Shown here piece by piece: positions 25,256 to 34,036 of a stretch of 64,000 nt of DNA. Both the position numbers and the translations under genes were made by a program. Within the stretch, counting starts at the first letter, position 1. The number at the start of each line of letters is the position of its first letter. This DNA comes from Chryseobacterium rhizosphaerae (GTDB lineage Bacteria > Bacteroidota > Bacteroidia > Flavobacteriales > Weeksellaceae), in NCBI RefSeq assembly GCF_003385455.1, contig NZ_QNUF01000007.1, forward strand, positions 1 to 64,000, read 5' to 3'. The notes beneath the pieces were generated by a model that worked only from the letters and a program-made list of their open reading frames with translations, did no database searches and was not told the origin of the DNA.

Positions 25256-26650
25256 ATGTTTTCAGCACAAACTTATCAAGACAGAAGAGCAATATTACAA
25301 AGCAATGTAGCTAATGGAATTTTACTGTTTTTAGGAAATATAGAGAATCCTGTGAATTTTGAACACAATCCTTATTATTTCCGTCAGGACAGTACTTATT
25401 TATATTATTTCGGGATTCAGGAACCCCGGATTGCAGCTATTATTGATATTGATGAAAATAAGACGATTGTTTTCGGAGACGAATTAAGTATCGATGATAT
25501 TGTATGGATGGGCAGGCAGGAAACATTGAAAGACAAAAGCCTGAAAGCCGGTGTAGAGGAAACTTTACCTTATGCTGAGCTTTCTCAGTACCTTCTAAAA
25601 GCTCAGTCTTCCGGCAGAAAAGTGCATTACCTTCCTCCCTACCAGTCTTCCAATAAAATTTTGGTGGCGGATCTTCTAGGTATAAAAATAGCAGAATTAC
25701 AGCCTTCTGTGGAGATGATCAAGGCTATTGTAAAACAACGTTCTATAAAGGAAGCCCAGGAAATAGTACAGATAGAAGAAGCGGTCAATGTATCTAATGA
25801 AATGCATCTGCTGGCCATGCGTATAGCCAGACCTGGCCGTAAAGAATATGAAGTGGCTAATGCGATCCAATATCTTGCAGCCAACAAAGAATGTCAGATG
25901 TCTTATCCTCCTATTGTAACGATAAACGGAGGTATCCTTCATAATCATTACCGTCTTAATACACTGAAAGAAGGGGATCTTTTCTTAAATGATTCAGGAG
26001 CTGAAACGGCGATGGGATATGCCGGTGATTTAACCCGGACGTTCCCAGTAAGCAGCACTTTTACTACAAAACAAAAGGAAATGTATGAAGTGGTACTGAA
26101 TGCTTTTGAGAATGCCCAGCGTCTCCTGAAACCGGGAGTACGATTTAAGGATATTCACCTGAAAGCATCCCAGCATCTTGTAGAAGGTCTTATTGACCTG
26201 GGGCTGATGAAAGGAAATCCTGAAGAAGCTGTAAAAAACCATGCCCATACTCTATTTTTCCAATGTGGGTTAGGTCATATGATGGGGCTTGACGTACATG
26301 ATATGGAGGATCTTGGGGAACAATATATCGGTTATACCGAACAAGAACCCAAGGATACCAAAACATTTGGGCTTAAGTCTTTACGCTTAGGAAAAGAATT
26401 AGAATCAGGATTTGTAGTAACGGTTGAACCCGGTATTTATATGATTCCGGAATTGATCGATATCTGGCAGTCTGAAAATAAAAATGCAGACTTTATTAAT
26501 TATCATAAGGTCAATGAGTACCGAAATTTTGGAGGAATCCGTATAGAAGATGATTTCCTGATTACTGATGACAGCTACAGACTTTTGGGGAACGGACTGA
26601 TTAAAACGGTTGCAGACATTGAAAACTACCGTGCAGAACATTTAGATTAA
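25256..26650 (+). CDS. pepP: Xaa-Pro aminopeptidase (M24B)
   Basis: The 464-residue protein has an N-terminal creatinase-like domain (1-165) and a C-terminal pita-bread peptidase. The metal ligands are D246, D258, H341 (GLGHMMGLDVHD), E391 (VEPGIY) and E431 (GIRIEDD). It removes an N-terminal residue when proline is second. It is divergent from the AraC regulator of hydroxyproline catabolism and is followed 14 bases later by a DPP-IV-like gene, forming a proline-peptide pair. Confidence 0.93.
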   Translation: MFSAQTYQDRRAILQSNVANGILLFLGNIENPVNFEHNPYYFRQDSTYLYYFGIQEPRIAAIIDIDENKTIVFGDELSIDDIVWMGRQETLKDKSLKAGVEETLPYAELSQYLLKAQSSGRKVHYLPPYQSSNKILVADLLGIKIAELQPSVEMIKAIVKQRSIKEAQEIVQIEEAVNVSNEMHLLAMRIARPGRKEYEVANAIQYLAANKECQMSYPPIVTINGGILHNHYRLNTLKEGDLFLNDSGAETAMGYAGDLTRTFPVSSTFTTKQKEMYEVVLNAFENAQRLLKPGVRFKDIHLKASQHLVEGLIDLGLMKGNPEEAVKNHAHTLFFQCGLGHMMGLDVHDMEDLGEQYIGYTEQEPKDTKTFGLKSLRLGKELESGFVVTVEPGIYMIPELIDIWQSENKNADFINYHKVNEYRNFGGIRIEDDFLITDDSYRLLGNGLIKTVADIENYRAEHLD

Positions 26651-26664
26651 TTGAAATACTATAT

Positions 26665-28836
26665 ATGAAGAACATAAAAAAAATAACCGTCATTGCTTTA
26701 TATTTCCTGTGCCTGTCGCCATTAGCTGCGCAAAAAACACAGTGGACACCTGATGGCAATGCTTATTATTCATTTACTAAAAAAGGAATTGAAGTTGTTA
26801 ACGTCCTGAACCCCGGAAAAGATCAGACTTTTTTAAACAGCAATGAATTAATTCCTTCCGGAAGCTCCACTCCTTTACAGGTACAGAGCTTTCAGGTATC
26901 TCCGGATGAGAAAAGTTTATTGGTTTTTGCCAATACTCAAAAAGTTTGGAGGGATAATACGCGTGGAGATTACTGGATTTTCGATAAAAACACTAAAAAG
27001 CTCACCCAGCTTGGAAAGGGCTTACCAACTGCCTCATTAATGTTTGCCAAGTTCTCTCCGGATGGCAAAAAAGTAGCCTATGTTTCTAAACATAACATCT
27101 ATATTGAAGATCTTTCAAACAATCAGATCAGCAAAATTACCCAGGATGGTACAGATGGAATGATCAACGGTACTTTCGACTGGGCTTATGAAGAGGAATT
27201 TGGAACTCAGGATGGTTTCAGATGGTCTCCGGACGGAAGTAAAATTGCCTACTGGAAGCTTGATGCAAGGGGAACCAAAAATTTCCTGATGATCAATAAT
27301 ACAGATAGTCTGTACTCGTTTACGGTTCCTGTGGAATATCCGAAAGTTGGGGAAAATCCTTCAGGCTGCAGTATCTGGTTTTATGATATAGCCTCCCAGT
27401 CATCAAAGAAGGCTAATATCGCAGGGGATGAAGTACAAAACTATATTCCGAGAATGGAATGGGTACTGGATTCTAAATCTGTTATTCTGCAACAGCTGAA
27501 CAGAAAACAGAATCAAAGTAAAATTATTGTAGCAGATGCCGCTTCCGGAACTGGAAAAACAATTTACACTGAAACAGATGCCGCATGGATTGATATAAAA
27601 TCCCGTTGGAATGACAATGATCCTAGTGGCTGGGACTGGATAGACAATGGTAAAGAGTTCTTGTGGCTTTCTGAAAAAGACGGATGGAGGCATATTTATA
27701 AAATAGACCTGAATGGGAAAGAAACATTGATTACAAAAGATAATTTTGATGTGATAAAACCGGAATTTTTTGATGTTCCCAATAGACAGATCTACTTTTT
27801 GGCTTCTCCTAAGAATGCCACTCAGAAATATCTGTATAAAGTGAGCATGAAAGGAGGTAATGCACAAAGGGTAACTCCTGAAGCGTATTCGGGCTCTAAT
27901 AATTATACGATATCCCCCAACGGAAAGATTGCGATGTTTAATAACAGCAGCGTCAATGCAAGTTCTGTAGGAGCGGTAGTATCCCTTCCGGATCATAAAG
28001 AGCTTGTGGCTGCAAAAAGATCAGCAAAGGCTGATCCTGCAAAATCTAAAGCAGAATTCTTTCAGATTACAACACAGGATGGAGTGACCCTGGACGGATG
28101 GGTAGTAAAACCTAAAAACTTTGATCCTAACAAAAAATATCCTATTGTTTTCACAGTATATGGTGAGCCTGGATCGCAAACCGTAACAGATAATTTCTAT
28201 ACAGGCTGGAATTATTTATACGTTGGGGATATGGCTGAAGACGGTTATTTATATGTTTCTCTTGAAAACCGCGGAACACCTGCCCCTAGAGGACGCGAAT
28301 GGAGAAAATCTGTTTACCGTAAAATTGGTCAGCTTAATATCCGTGATCAGGCAATGGGAGCTAAAGCTTTATTTGCAAAATGGCCATATGTAGATACCTC
28401 CAGAGTAGCGGTGTGGGGCTGGAGCGGTGGAGGTTCTTCCACGCTAAATCTTTTGGGACAATATCCTGAAATTTACCAGACAGGAATTGCGATTGCTCCT
28501 GTAGCCAATCAGCTATTCTATGACAATATCTATCAGGAAAGGTATATGGGACTTCCACAGGAAAACAGAGAAGATTTTGTAAAGGGTTCTCCACTGGCTT
28601 ATGCTAAAAACCTTAAAGGAAATCTTTTATTGGTTCATGGAACAGGAGATGATAATGTGCATTATCAAAATACAGAAGTATACATTAATGAGCTGGTGAA
28701 ATACAACAAACAGTTCCAGCTGATGTCTTATCCTAACCGAACGCACTCTATCAGTGAAGGAGAAGGAACATCACTCCATCTGGCTACTATGTTTACCAAG
28801 TATTTAAAAGAACATTGTCCTCCGGGAGGAAAATAA
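26665..28836 (+). CDS. Dipeptidyl-peptidase IV-like S9 peptidase, exported
   Basis: The 723-residue protein has a signal peptide (about 1-22, ending LAAQ), a beta-propeller domain, then an alpha/beta-hydrolase domain. The catalytic triad is Ser587 (GWSGGGSS), Asp near 662 (GTGDDNVH) and His694 (NRTHS). The YEEEFG segment (tandem Glu that binds the substrate amino terminus) is present. It releases Xaa-Pro dipeptides from peptide N-termini, probably in the periplasm. It is co-transcribed with pepP and ends at a strong terminator. Confidence 0.92.
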   Translation: MKNIKKITVIALYFLCLSPLAAQKTQWTPDGNAYYSFTKKGIEVVNVLNPGKDQTFLNSNELIPSGSSTPLQVQSFQVSPDEKSLLVFANTQKVWRDNTRGDYWIFDKNTKKLTQLGKGLPTASLMFAKFSPDGKKVAYVSKHNIYIEDLSNNQISKITQDGTDGMINGTFDWAYEEEFGTQDGFRWSPDGSKIAYWKLDARGTKNFLMINNTDSLYSFTVPVEYPKVGENPSGCSIWFYDIASQSSKKANIAGDEVQNYIPRMEWVLDSKSVILQQLNRKQNQSKIIVADAASGTGKTIYTETDAAWIDIKSRWNDNDPSGWDWIDNGKEFLWLSEKDGWRHIYKIDLNGKETLITKDNFDVIKPEFFDVPNRQIYFLASPKNATQKYLYKVSMKGGNAQRVTPEAYSGSNNYTISPNGKIAMFNNSSVNASSVGAVVSLPDHKELVAAKRSAKADPAKSKAEFFQITTQDGVTLDGWVVKPKNFDPNKKYPIVFTVYGEPGSQTVTDNFYTGWNYLYVGDMAEDGYLYVSLENRGTPAPRGREWRKSVYRKIGQLNIRDQAMGAKALFAKWPYVDTSRVAVWGWSGGGSSTLNLLGQYPEIYQTGIAIAPVANQLFYDNIYQERYMGLPQENREDFVKGSPLAYAKNLKGNLLLVHGTGDDNVHYQNTEVYINELVKYNKQFQLMSYPNRTHSISEGEGTSLHLATMFTKYLKEHCPPGGK

Positions 28837-28840
28837 TATA

Positions 28841-28874
28841 AAAAATACCAGATACATTGATATCTGGTATTTTT
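28841..28874. terminator. Bidirectional Rho-independent terminator
   Basis: A perfect 14-bp stem AAAAATACCAGATA/TATCTGGTATTTTT with a 6-base loop lies between the DPP-IV gene (plus) and the convergent outer-membrane protein gene (minus). Confidence 0.85.
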
Positions 28875-28908
28875 GTTTTAAACAGGATTTATGGTCTGAT
28901 CTTATTAG

Positions 28909-29472
28909 TTATAAATTGTAAGCCAATCCTACATTTCCTATTCCTTTATATCCAAAACCTACTTCAGCATTTACACCAAGCCTGCCTCCTAATCTAATTC
29001 CTAATCCCGTAAGGTGGAAATTAACATGTGAAATACTTTCCGAAGGGTTCCTGTTCTTTTCCATGGTGAGTCCTAGCCCCACTCCCGAATACATGCGAAA
29101 TTTTGACTTTGATATATAGTTGTAATCGCTTTTTACCGCCATCGTATAATTGTGCGACTTTTCTGATACATGATCAGAGTATTCTCTCGTTATCTGTTGA
29201 TATACGAAGTCTGTCCCAATCACCCATTTATCTTTTATTGCATAGTTATATTCAATAATAAAGGCACCGGAATTTCTTTTCTCATAAGGGCCATAACCCA
29301 ATGTAAAAACAGTACTGAAAACATTAACAAAATCGGTGGTCGTTCCAAGTCCATATGCCACTTTTATCTCTGAACTTCCCTTAATTTGAGATATACACAG
29401 GTTACTGCCAAGAATTAAAAATAGCAAGCAAAAAGCTTTACTTACAGCTCCAAAAAAAAAATTGTTTTTCAT
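28909..29472 (-). CDS. Outer-membrane beta-barrel family protein, function unknown
   Basis: The 187-residue protein has a signal peptide (about 1-29, ending LCISQ) and alternating amphipathic strands (TLGYGPY, GAFIIEYNYAI, FRMYSGVGLGLTM), closing with GFGYKGIGNVGLAYNL. The overall form resembles small 8-stranded outer-membrane barrels common in Bacteroidota. No specific function is recognisable. Confidence 0.65.
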   Translation of the reverse strand: MKNNFFFGAVSKAFCLLFLILGSNLCISQIKGSSEIKVAYGLGTTTDFVNVFSTVFTLGYGPYEKRNSGAFIIEYNYAIKDKWVIGTDFVYQQITREYSDHVSEKSHNYTMAVKSDYNYISKSKFRMYSGVGLGLTMEKNRNPSESISHVNFHLTGLGIRLGGRLGVNAEVGFGYKGIGNVGLAYNL

Positions 29473-29675
29473 TTTGCAAAATTAAAACTAATAATGCAAC
29501 AGTATGGCTTTAATGGATTAGAATACAATTAGAGCTCACTTAAAATATGGTTATAAGGATTATGACAGATCAAGTTTTTAATACATCCAAATATCTATGA
29601 AGAGTAAAGATACTTATTGTTTATTTTGGATTCTCATTTCTAGGAACAGAGGTACAAACTTTGTATCTTTAGCCC

Positions 29676-29894
29676 ATGGAAAATCAGGAGGAAATAGAGA
29701 AACAAATACTGGAGATCGTTAAAGCGCAGCATGAAAAAGACGGAGGTAACAATGGTGTTACTTTTGGAGCTTTTGATCACATTCTCAACATGTCGATCGA
29801 AGACAGAAACGAAGTCTTGATGCGAATGGCTAAGGAAAAGAAAATATTTGTCTTTAACAGCTTAAATATGAGACGTATTACTCTGCCTAAATAA
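29676..29894 (+). CDS. Small conserved hypothetical protein (72 aa)
   Basis: A short acidic-basic protein with a probable winged-helix-like layout: EIEKQILEIVKAQ helix, GGNNGVTFGAFDHILNMSIEDRNEVLMRMAKEKKI, then a short strand NSLNMRRITL. It has a good ATG start, and codon use looks like that of neighbours. I do not recognise a family. The layout suggests a small nucleic-acid-binding helix-turn-helix fold, as a guess. Confidence 0.55.
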   Translation: MENQEEIEKQILEIVKAQHEKDGGNNGVTFGAFDHILNMSIEDRNEVLMRMAKEKKIFVFNSLNMRRITLPK

Positions 29895-29985
29895 AAAAAG
29901 GATTCTCCAAGGGTTAAAAATCATAGAAGCCTGTTTTTTATAATGGTGCAAAATAATGTTCATTAAAAACTAAAAGTAAAAAATC

Positions 29986-30255
29986 ATGTTAACATTTACT
30001 ACTGAAGAAAAAGAATTAATACTGTCAGCAATCAGATACGAAAAAGAAGTACAAGATAGAGCTGATGAAGATGAAATTGAGTATGTAGAAGAAATAGAAG
30101 ACGAAATTCAAAAAGAAAATGTTTTTATTTCCAGAAGACAAATAGATTCCATTATAATTTATTTAGGATACTTACTGGATAGAAGAGATCAGTATGATAA
30201 TGGAGAAGTGTTGCTTTTGGAGAGCAAACTGGAAAACTTTTCTAATTTGCCGTAA
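29986..30255 (+). CDS. Small acidic hypothetical protein (89 aa)
   Basis: A very acidic mid-section (DEDEIEYVEEIEDEIQKE) lies between two helical segments (TTEEKELILSAIRYEKEVQ and RRQIDSIIIYLGYLLDRRDQY). No family is recognised. The clean ATG start, and an upstream spacer of 91 bases with no competing frame, support it as a gene. Confidence 0.5.
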   Translation: MLTFTTEEKELILSAIRYEKEVQDRADEDEIEYVEEIEDEIQKENVFISRRQIDSIIIYLGYLLDRRDQYDNGEVLLLESKLENFSNLP

Positions 30256-30278
30256 AAACTGCGCGCCAATCAGTATAT

Positions 30279-30701
30279 TTATTTTCTTTTAAATACAATC
30301 GTCCAGATAATCTGAAAGGGTTCTCCCTTGTACTTATCAGTTTCTCTCATAACAATTTTCATGGTTGTTTTATCTAGCTGATCGATATCAAATTTTCGTT
30401 CATAATTACCACCATCGAATAAAGATAAAATTTTGTCATCAGGATCTAATGCATACGAAAAGTAAAGCTGCCCGCTATCGATAATGGAACCGTCAGCATT
30501 AAACTGCATGAGGTCTTTGTTGCTTAATCTATAATTTTTTACCGTTCGGTTTCCGTTAGCTTCAATTCCTTCACTCGTTGAAAGTACAGGTTGCCATTTT
30601 CCAACAATCATTTTTTTATACGATTGCTGATAAGGAATACTGAATGACAGTGCAGTACAACAAAAAATAACAACGAACAGGATCAGATTAAAGGGTTTCA
30701 T
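30279..30701 (-). CDS. Exported lipocalin-like domain protein, function unknown
   Basis: The 140-residue protein has an N-terminal signal segment (MKPFNLILFVVIFCCTALSF). The mature part begins MIVGKWQPV, the GxW start of lipocalin-like Bacteroidota proteins, followed by strands with FNADGSII and FDIDQLDKTTMKIVMRETD. It probably binds a small hydrophobic ligand or is a small periplasmic beta-barrel. No pathway is evident from the neighbours. Confidence 0.55.
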   Translation of the reverse strand: MKPFNLILFVVIFCCTALSFSIPYQQSYKKMIVGKWQPVLSTSEGIEANGNRTVKNYRLSNKDLMQFNADGSIIDSGQLYFSYALDPDDKILSLFDGGNYERKFDIDQLDKTTMKIVMRETDKYKGEPFQIIWTIVFKRK

Positions 30702-30826
30702 GATATTTTATTTTTGGTGTGAAAATGAAGTTAACTAATTTCCAAATGTAGTGACAATCTGTTTAAGTCTATGAAATTTGTTTTTATATCATTAATTTTG
30801 ATCTGTCAACCGATAAACTTACCGAT

Positions 30827-31432
30827 TTGAAATTACCTCACTCCTATTATTCTAATCAAGATGTCCTTTTTCTGGCTCAGAACCTTTTGGGAAAAGTCCT
30901 TTTTACAGAAATTGGTGATGCTATTACAGCCGGAATTATTGTAGAAACAGAAGCTTACTTTGGGGTGCAGGACAAAGCTTCCCATGCGTATGGAGGCAGA
31001 CGTACAAACCGAACTGAACCGCTATACAGCCATGGTGGTATTTCTTATGTGTATTTATGCTACGGAATTCATCACCTTTTCAATGTGGTATCCTCTGTAG
31101 AAGATGATCCCCATGCGGTGTTGATCAGAGCTGTAGAGCCACTGATAGGGAAAGAAATTATGGAACACAGGCGGAATATGCCCTCCTCTAAAGCTACAAT
31201 TTCCTCTGGTCCCGGATCGGCAGCAAAAGCATTAGGAATAGATCAGTCTTTTAATAAAAAAGACCTGACCGGAGATGAGATCTGGATCGAAGATCATGGT
31301 ATTCTGTATAAGCCTGATGAAATAATAACCGGCCCTCGTATAGGGGTTGCTTATGCACAGGAAGATGCCCTTTTACCCTGGCGCTTTTTTGTGAAAAATA
31401 ATAAATATGTAAGCAAGCCCAACAAAGGATAA
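30827..31432 (+). CDS. DNA-3-methyladenine glycosylase (AAG/MPG type)
   Basis: The 201-residue protein has the AAG family signatures LAQNLLGKVL, VETEAYFGVQDKASHA (catalytic Glu in ETEAY), the TEPLYSHGGISYVYLCYGIHH block and SGPGSAAKALGI. It excises alkylated purines in base-excision repair. The only reasonable start is a TTG at 30827, because the in-frame upstream sequence has no ATG and the family N-terminus begins just after. The gene converges on a Mug-type glycosylase. Confidence 0.92.
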   Translation: MKLPHSYYSNQDVLFLAQNLLGKVLFTEIGDAITAGIIVETEAYFGVQDKASHAYGGRRTNRTEPLYSHGGISYVYLCYGIHHLFNVVSSVEDDPHAVLIRAVEPLIGKEIMEHRRNMPSSKATISSGPGSAAKALGIDQSFNKKDLTGDEIWIEDHGILYKPDEIITGPRIGVAYAQEDALLPWRFFVKNNKYVSKPNKG

Positions 31433-31453
31433 ATTTGAAATGTACTATTCCGA

Positions 31454-31954
31454 CTATTCGTGAATAGCCTCATAAAACTCCCGGTAAGAAGTAACAAGAT
31501 CGTCCAGGGAAAACCCACGGTTTAAACCACTGGTATTAGGTAAAACCCATACCCCGGCTCCACAAAAATCATCAGACTGCTTTCCCCATGAAATTTCTTT
31601 CTTTTTGGAAAATGCCTTATACGCTGCTTTACCCAGAAATGCAATATACCTCGGCTGGAATTCTGTTATTTTTACCTTAAAAGCTTCAAGAGATTCATCA
31701 AACTCTTCTTTTGAAAGTTCATCAGCCCGGGAAGTAGCCCTTGCAACAGCGGTAGTAAGGCCATATCCGAAATCCAGAATAGAAGTATCATTGACCGCTT
31801 GAATTTCATAAGGCGTAAAGCCGGACTGATGGAGAACTCTCCAAAACCGGTTGCTTCTTCCTGAAAAATGATGGCCTTCATCAGCTGATTTCAAACCCGG
31901 ATTTATTCCACAAAAAATAACATTGAGGTGGACGGCAATTATATCTGTTAACAT
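31454..31954 (-). CDS. mug: G/U mismatch-specific uracil-DNA glycosylase (Mug/TDG family)
   Basis: The 166-residue protein has motif NVIFCGINPGLKSA (GINPG, with the catalytic Asn), the NRFWRVLHQSGF segment and the DNA-intercalating VLPNTSGLNRG loop of the Mug family. It removes uracil or thymine-derived lesions opposite guanine. It sits 21 bases from the convergent AAG gene, so two base-excision glycosylases are adjacent. Confidence 0.92.
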   Translation of the reverse strand: MLTDIIAVHLNVIFCGINPGLKSADEGHHFSGRSNRFWRVLHQSGFTPYEIQAVNDTSILDFGYGLTTAVARATSRADELSKEEFDESLEAFKVKITEFQPRYIAFLGKAAYKAFSKKKEISWGKQSDDFCGAGVWVLPNTSGLNRGFSLDDLVTSYREFYEAIHE

Positions 31955-32254
31955 AGTTGAAATGGGTCATATTTAAGATAGAATATATCAGTTCTATCGG
32001 TTTTTACTGCTTAAAGATACCATATTTAGCTTAGTAATTACTTCAAAACAGATAACGTTTCATCTTGAGTATATTACATTCTATCTGTGATTTTTGCAGG
32101 GTCACATAATTCATTTCACTGAATACAAACAGGTTGTACTAATTTTACAACCGTAACATAGATTAAGTGCCTGATGATCAAGAATCAATTGTCAGCTTAA
32201 TCATGTTATCAGGATTGATAAATTTCAATCCTACATAACTTTAAAATAAACAGT
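31955..32254. other. Upstream region of the SMR gene with three inverted repeats
   Basis: No gene is seen. Three dyads are visible: GGTTGTA-N7-TACAACC (32132-32152); a larger CCTGAT...ATCAGG pairing (about 32170-32213); and AGGATTG-N8-CAATCCT (32211-32232). None matches the guanidine riboswitch consensus that I can judge by eye. The first dyad has the form of a TetR-like operator. Confidence 0.4.
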
Positions 32255-32572
32255 ATGAATTGGATGGCATTAGTTATTGCAGGAATTTTTGAAATCGGTT
32301 GGCCATTGGGTCTTAAATTATCTCAACAGCCTGACAGTAATAAATGGACCTGGATCCTATTTTCGATTGCCTGTATGACTGTCAGTGGTGGATTTCTCTG
32401 GTACGCACAGAAAAGTATTCCAATAGGAACAGCCTATGCTGTATGGACAGGAATCGGTGCAGTAGGAACCTTATTAGTGGGGGTTCTGTTTTTTCAGGAT
32501 TCTGCCAATATTTTCAGATTATTGTCTGCTTTACTTATTGTGGTTGGAATCGTTGGTCTCAAGCTATTTTAA
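32255..32572 (+). CDS. SMR-family transporter, SugE/Gdx-like
   Basis: The 105-residue protein has four transmembrane helices, the conserved membrane Glu13 (IFEIGWPLGLK) and the SugE/Gdx motif GTAYAVWTGIGAVGT. The family members of this subtype export guanidinium or related compounds; others confer quaternary-ammonium resistance. The SugE/Gdx subtype is favoured by the WPLGLK and GIGAVG signatures. It is monocistronic, ending at a hairpin terminator. Confidence 0.85.
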   Translation: MNWMALVIAGIFEIGWPLGLKLSQQPDSNKWTWILFSIACMTVSGGFLWYAQKSIPIGTAYAVWTGIGAVGTLLVGVLFFQDSANIFRLLSALLIVVGIVGLKLF

Positions 32573-32592
32573 TAAAAAATAAGGCTGAACAT

Positions 32593-32638
32593 AAAAATAG
32601 GCTTAAGATTATTGCTAGTCATTAAGCCTAATTTTTTT
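32593..32638. terminator. Terminator after the SMR gene; repeated at 33991-34036
   Basis: Stem AGGCTTAA/TTAAGCCT (32599-32606 / 32622-32629) with a 15-base loop and a following run of T. It lies between convergent genes. A near-identical copy in the same orientation lies at about 33991-34036 on the other side of the serine hydrolase gene. Confidence 0.75.
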
Positions 32639-32670
32639 AGAAGATATCCTGCTCTATTTGTAAAGACCTA

Positions 32671-33816
32671 CTAGTAAAATAATAAATTAAAAGTTTCTTT
32701 GGCATTAAGCACAGCTACAACTTTTGGGGACCAGGTATTGAGGAGTATACAGACTGTTACTTTTTGTTTGGGAAAATAGTATGTTTTCCCTCCAAATCCA
32801 AAAACATGGCCGTCATGCCCTAAGGCTTCTCCCTGATCTGTTTCTAATCTCATGAGTCCCAAACCATATTGTTTATTATACTGTAATTCAGGTTCTAATC
32901 GGACAGGGTCATTATCTACATAGGTTTTCAGCTGCTGCATTGAAGTCGGAGAAAGCAATTTATTTGTTAAAAGTGCTTCTGTAAATTGAGTGATATCAGA
33001 TGCAGTTGATATCATTCCTCCATCAATAGCTCCTTCCCCGCCGATTCCGTTGTTATCAATCCATGTAACATCATTCAAATCATTTCCTTCGGCATTTTCA
33101 GTATAATAAGATCTGGTGAATGTATCGGGAAGAATGGTCGAAGCAAATGTATTCTTAAGTCCAAGGGGGATAATTATTTTTTCATTGATTACCTGATAGG
33201 CAGGTTTTCCTGTTACCTTTTTGATAATCAATGAAAGCAGTAAATAATTCGAGTTGCTATAATATCCCTTTCCCACAGGATCATCGGCCGGTTTATCATA
33301 AATCATCTGAAGGGTTTGCTCAGCAGAATAATTGACAATACTTCCATCGAAAACTCCCTGAGAAACATCCTGTAGATAATTGCGGATACCTGATCTGTGA
33401 TTAAGACATTGTTCAATGGTAACTTCATTGGCATTTGAAATGTGTCCTATAATACTGTTAGGGAGGTATTTATTAATTTTATCTTTGATACTAAGAAGAC
33501 CTTCTTCCTGTAATTTTAAAATAGTAGTGGATGCAAACATTTTTGTCATACTGCCTATGCGAAGTCTATGGTCCGTTTTCATGAGAATATTTTTCTCTCT
33601 GTCAGCCAAACCTCCTGCCCCTGTCCATACTCCTTCCGGCGAGATAACTGCTACATTTACTCCTACAGCACCTGCCTGCATAAACCGATCAACAATCCGT
33701 TGATATTTTTCAGCATTAGGATGAACATCCGAGGGATTTGAAGGACTTTCATTGTCACAAGAATTCACTAAAAAGAAAGCTACAATCAGAGCGGTTATGA
33801 ACTTTAATTTTTTCAT
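32671..33816 (-). CDS. Serine hydrolase lipoprotein (beta-lactamase / D,D-peptidase class C family)
   Basis: The 381-residue protein has a lipobox (VNSC, Cys20) and the serine-enzyme motifs S89-M-T-K92 (GSMTK), Y186-S-N188 and a C-terminal HDGHVFGFGG. It belongs to the class C beta-lactamase/EstB/D-Ala-D-Ala carboxypeptidase superfamily. The HxG motif and lipoprotein form fit a cell-envelope hydrolase or esterase rather than a resistance enzyme. The gene is bracketed by two near-identical hairpin repeats. Confidence 0.82.
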   Translation of the reverse strand: MKKLKFITALIVAFFLVNSCDNESPSNPSDVHPNAEKYQRIVDRFMQAGAVGVNVAVISPEGVWTGAGGLADREKNILMKTDHRLRIGSMTKMFASTTILKLQEEGLLSIKDKINKYLPNSIIGHISNANEVTIEQCLNHRSGIRNYLQDVSQGVFDGSIVNYSAEQTLQMIYDKPADDPVGKGYYSNSNYLLLSLIIKKVTGKPAYQVINEKIIIPLGLKNTFASTILPDTFTRSYYTENAEGNDLNDVTWIDNNGIGGEGAIDGGMISTASDITQFTEALLTNKLLSPTSMQQLKTYVDNDPVRLEPELQYNKQYGLGLMRLETDQGEALGHDGHVFGFGGKTYYFPKQKVTVCILLNTWSPKVVAVLNAKETFNLLFY

Positions 33817-33990
33817 AGGAAAATATTGATATTTGTTTGTTGATGGTATTCAAATAGTAGTTTCCTATCATATATATATGTAATGCTTTCTTCGCAGGAT
33901 AAAAGTACAGATATCCTGTATGTAAAATAAATTAAATTTTGTTATTATTATAGATTTATACTATAAAAACAGCATTGGGTGTTTTCTAGG

Positions 33991-34036
33991 GAAAATAAAA
34001 ATTGGCTTAAGATTATTGCTAATCATTAAGCCAAAA
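33991..34036. repeat. Second copy of the GGCTTAA hairpin
   Basis: GGCTTAA (34004-34010), the loop GATTATTGCTAATCA and TTAAGCC (34026-34032). It matches the terminator at 32593-32638 at all but a few positions and has the same orientation. Here it is not at the end of any recognisable gene. Confidence 0.7.

Noticed and set aside
27403..27996. 197-codon minus-strand open frame inside the DPP-IV gene
   Set aside because: It is a shadow of the S9 peptidase reading frame; composition is atypical (rich in Arg, Tyr, Ile) and there is no family match.
31955..32254. Guanidine riboswitch upstream of the SugE-like gene
   Set aside because: Several dyads are present, but I could not see the conserved guanidine-I, -II or -III motifs by eye; left as an open question in the findings.
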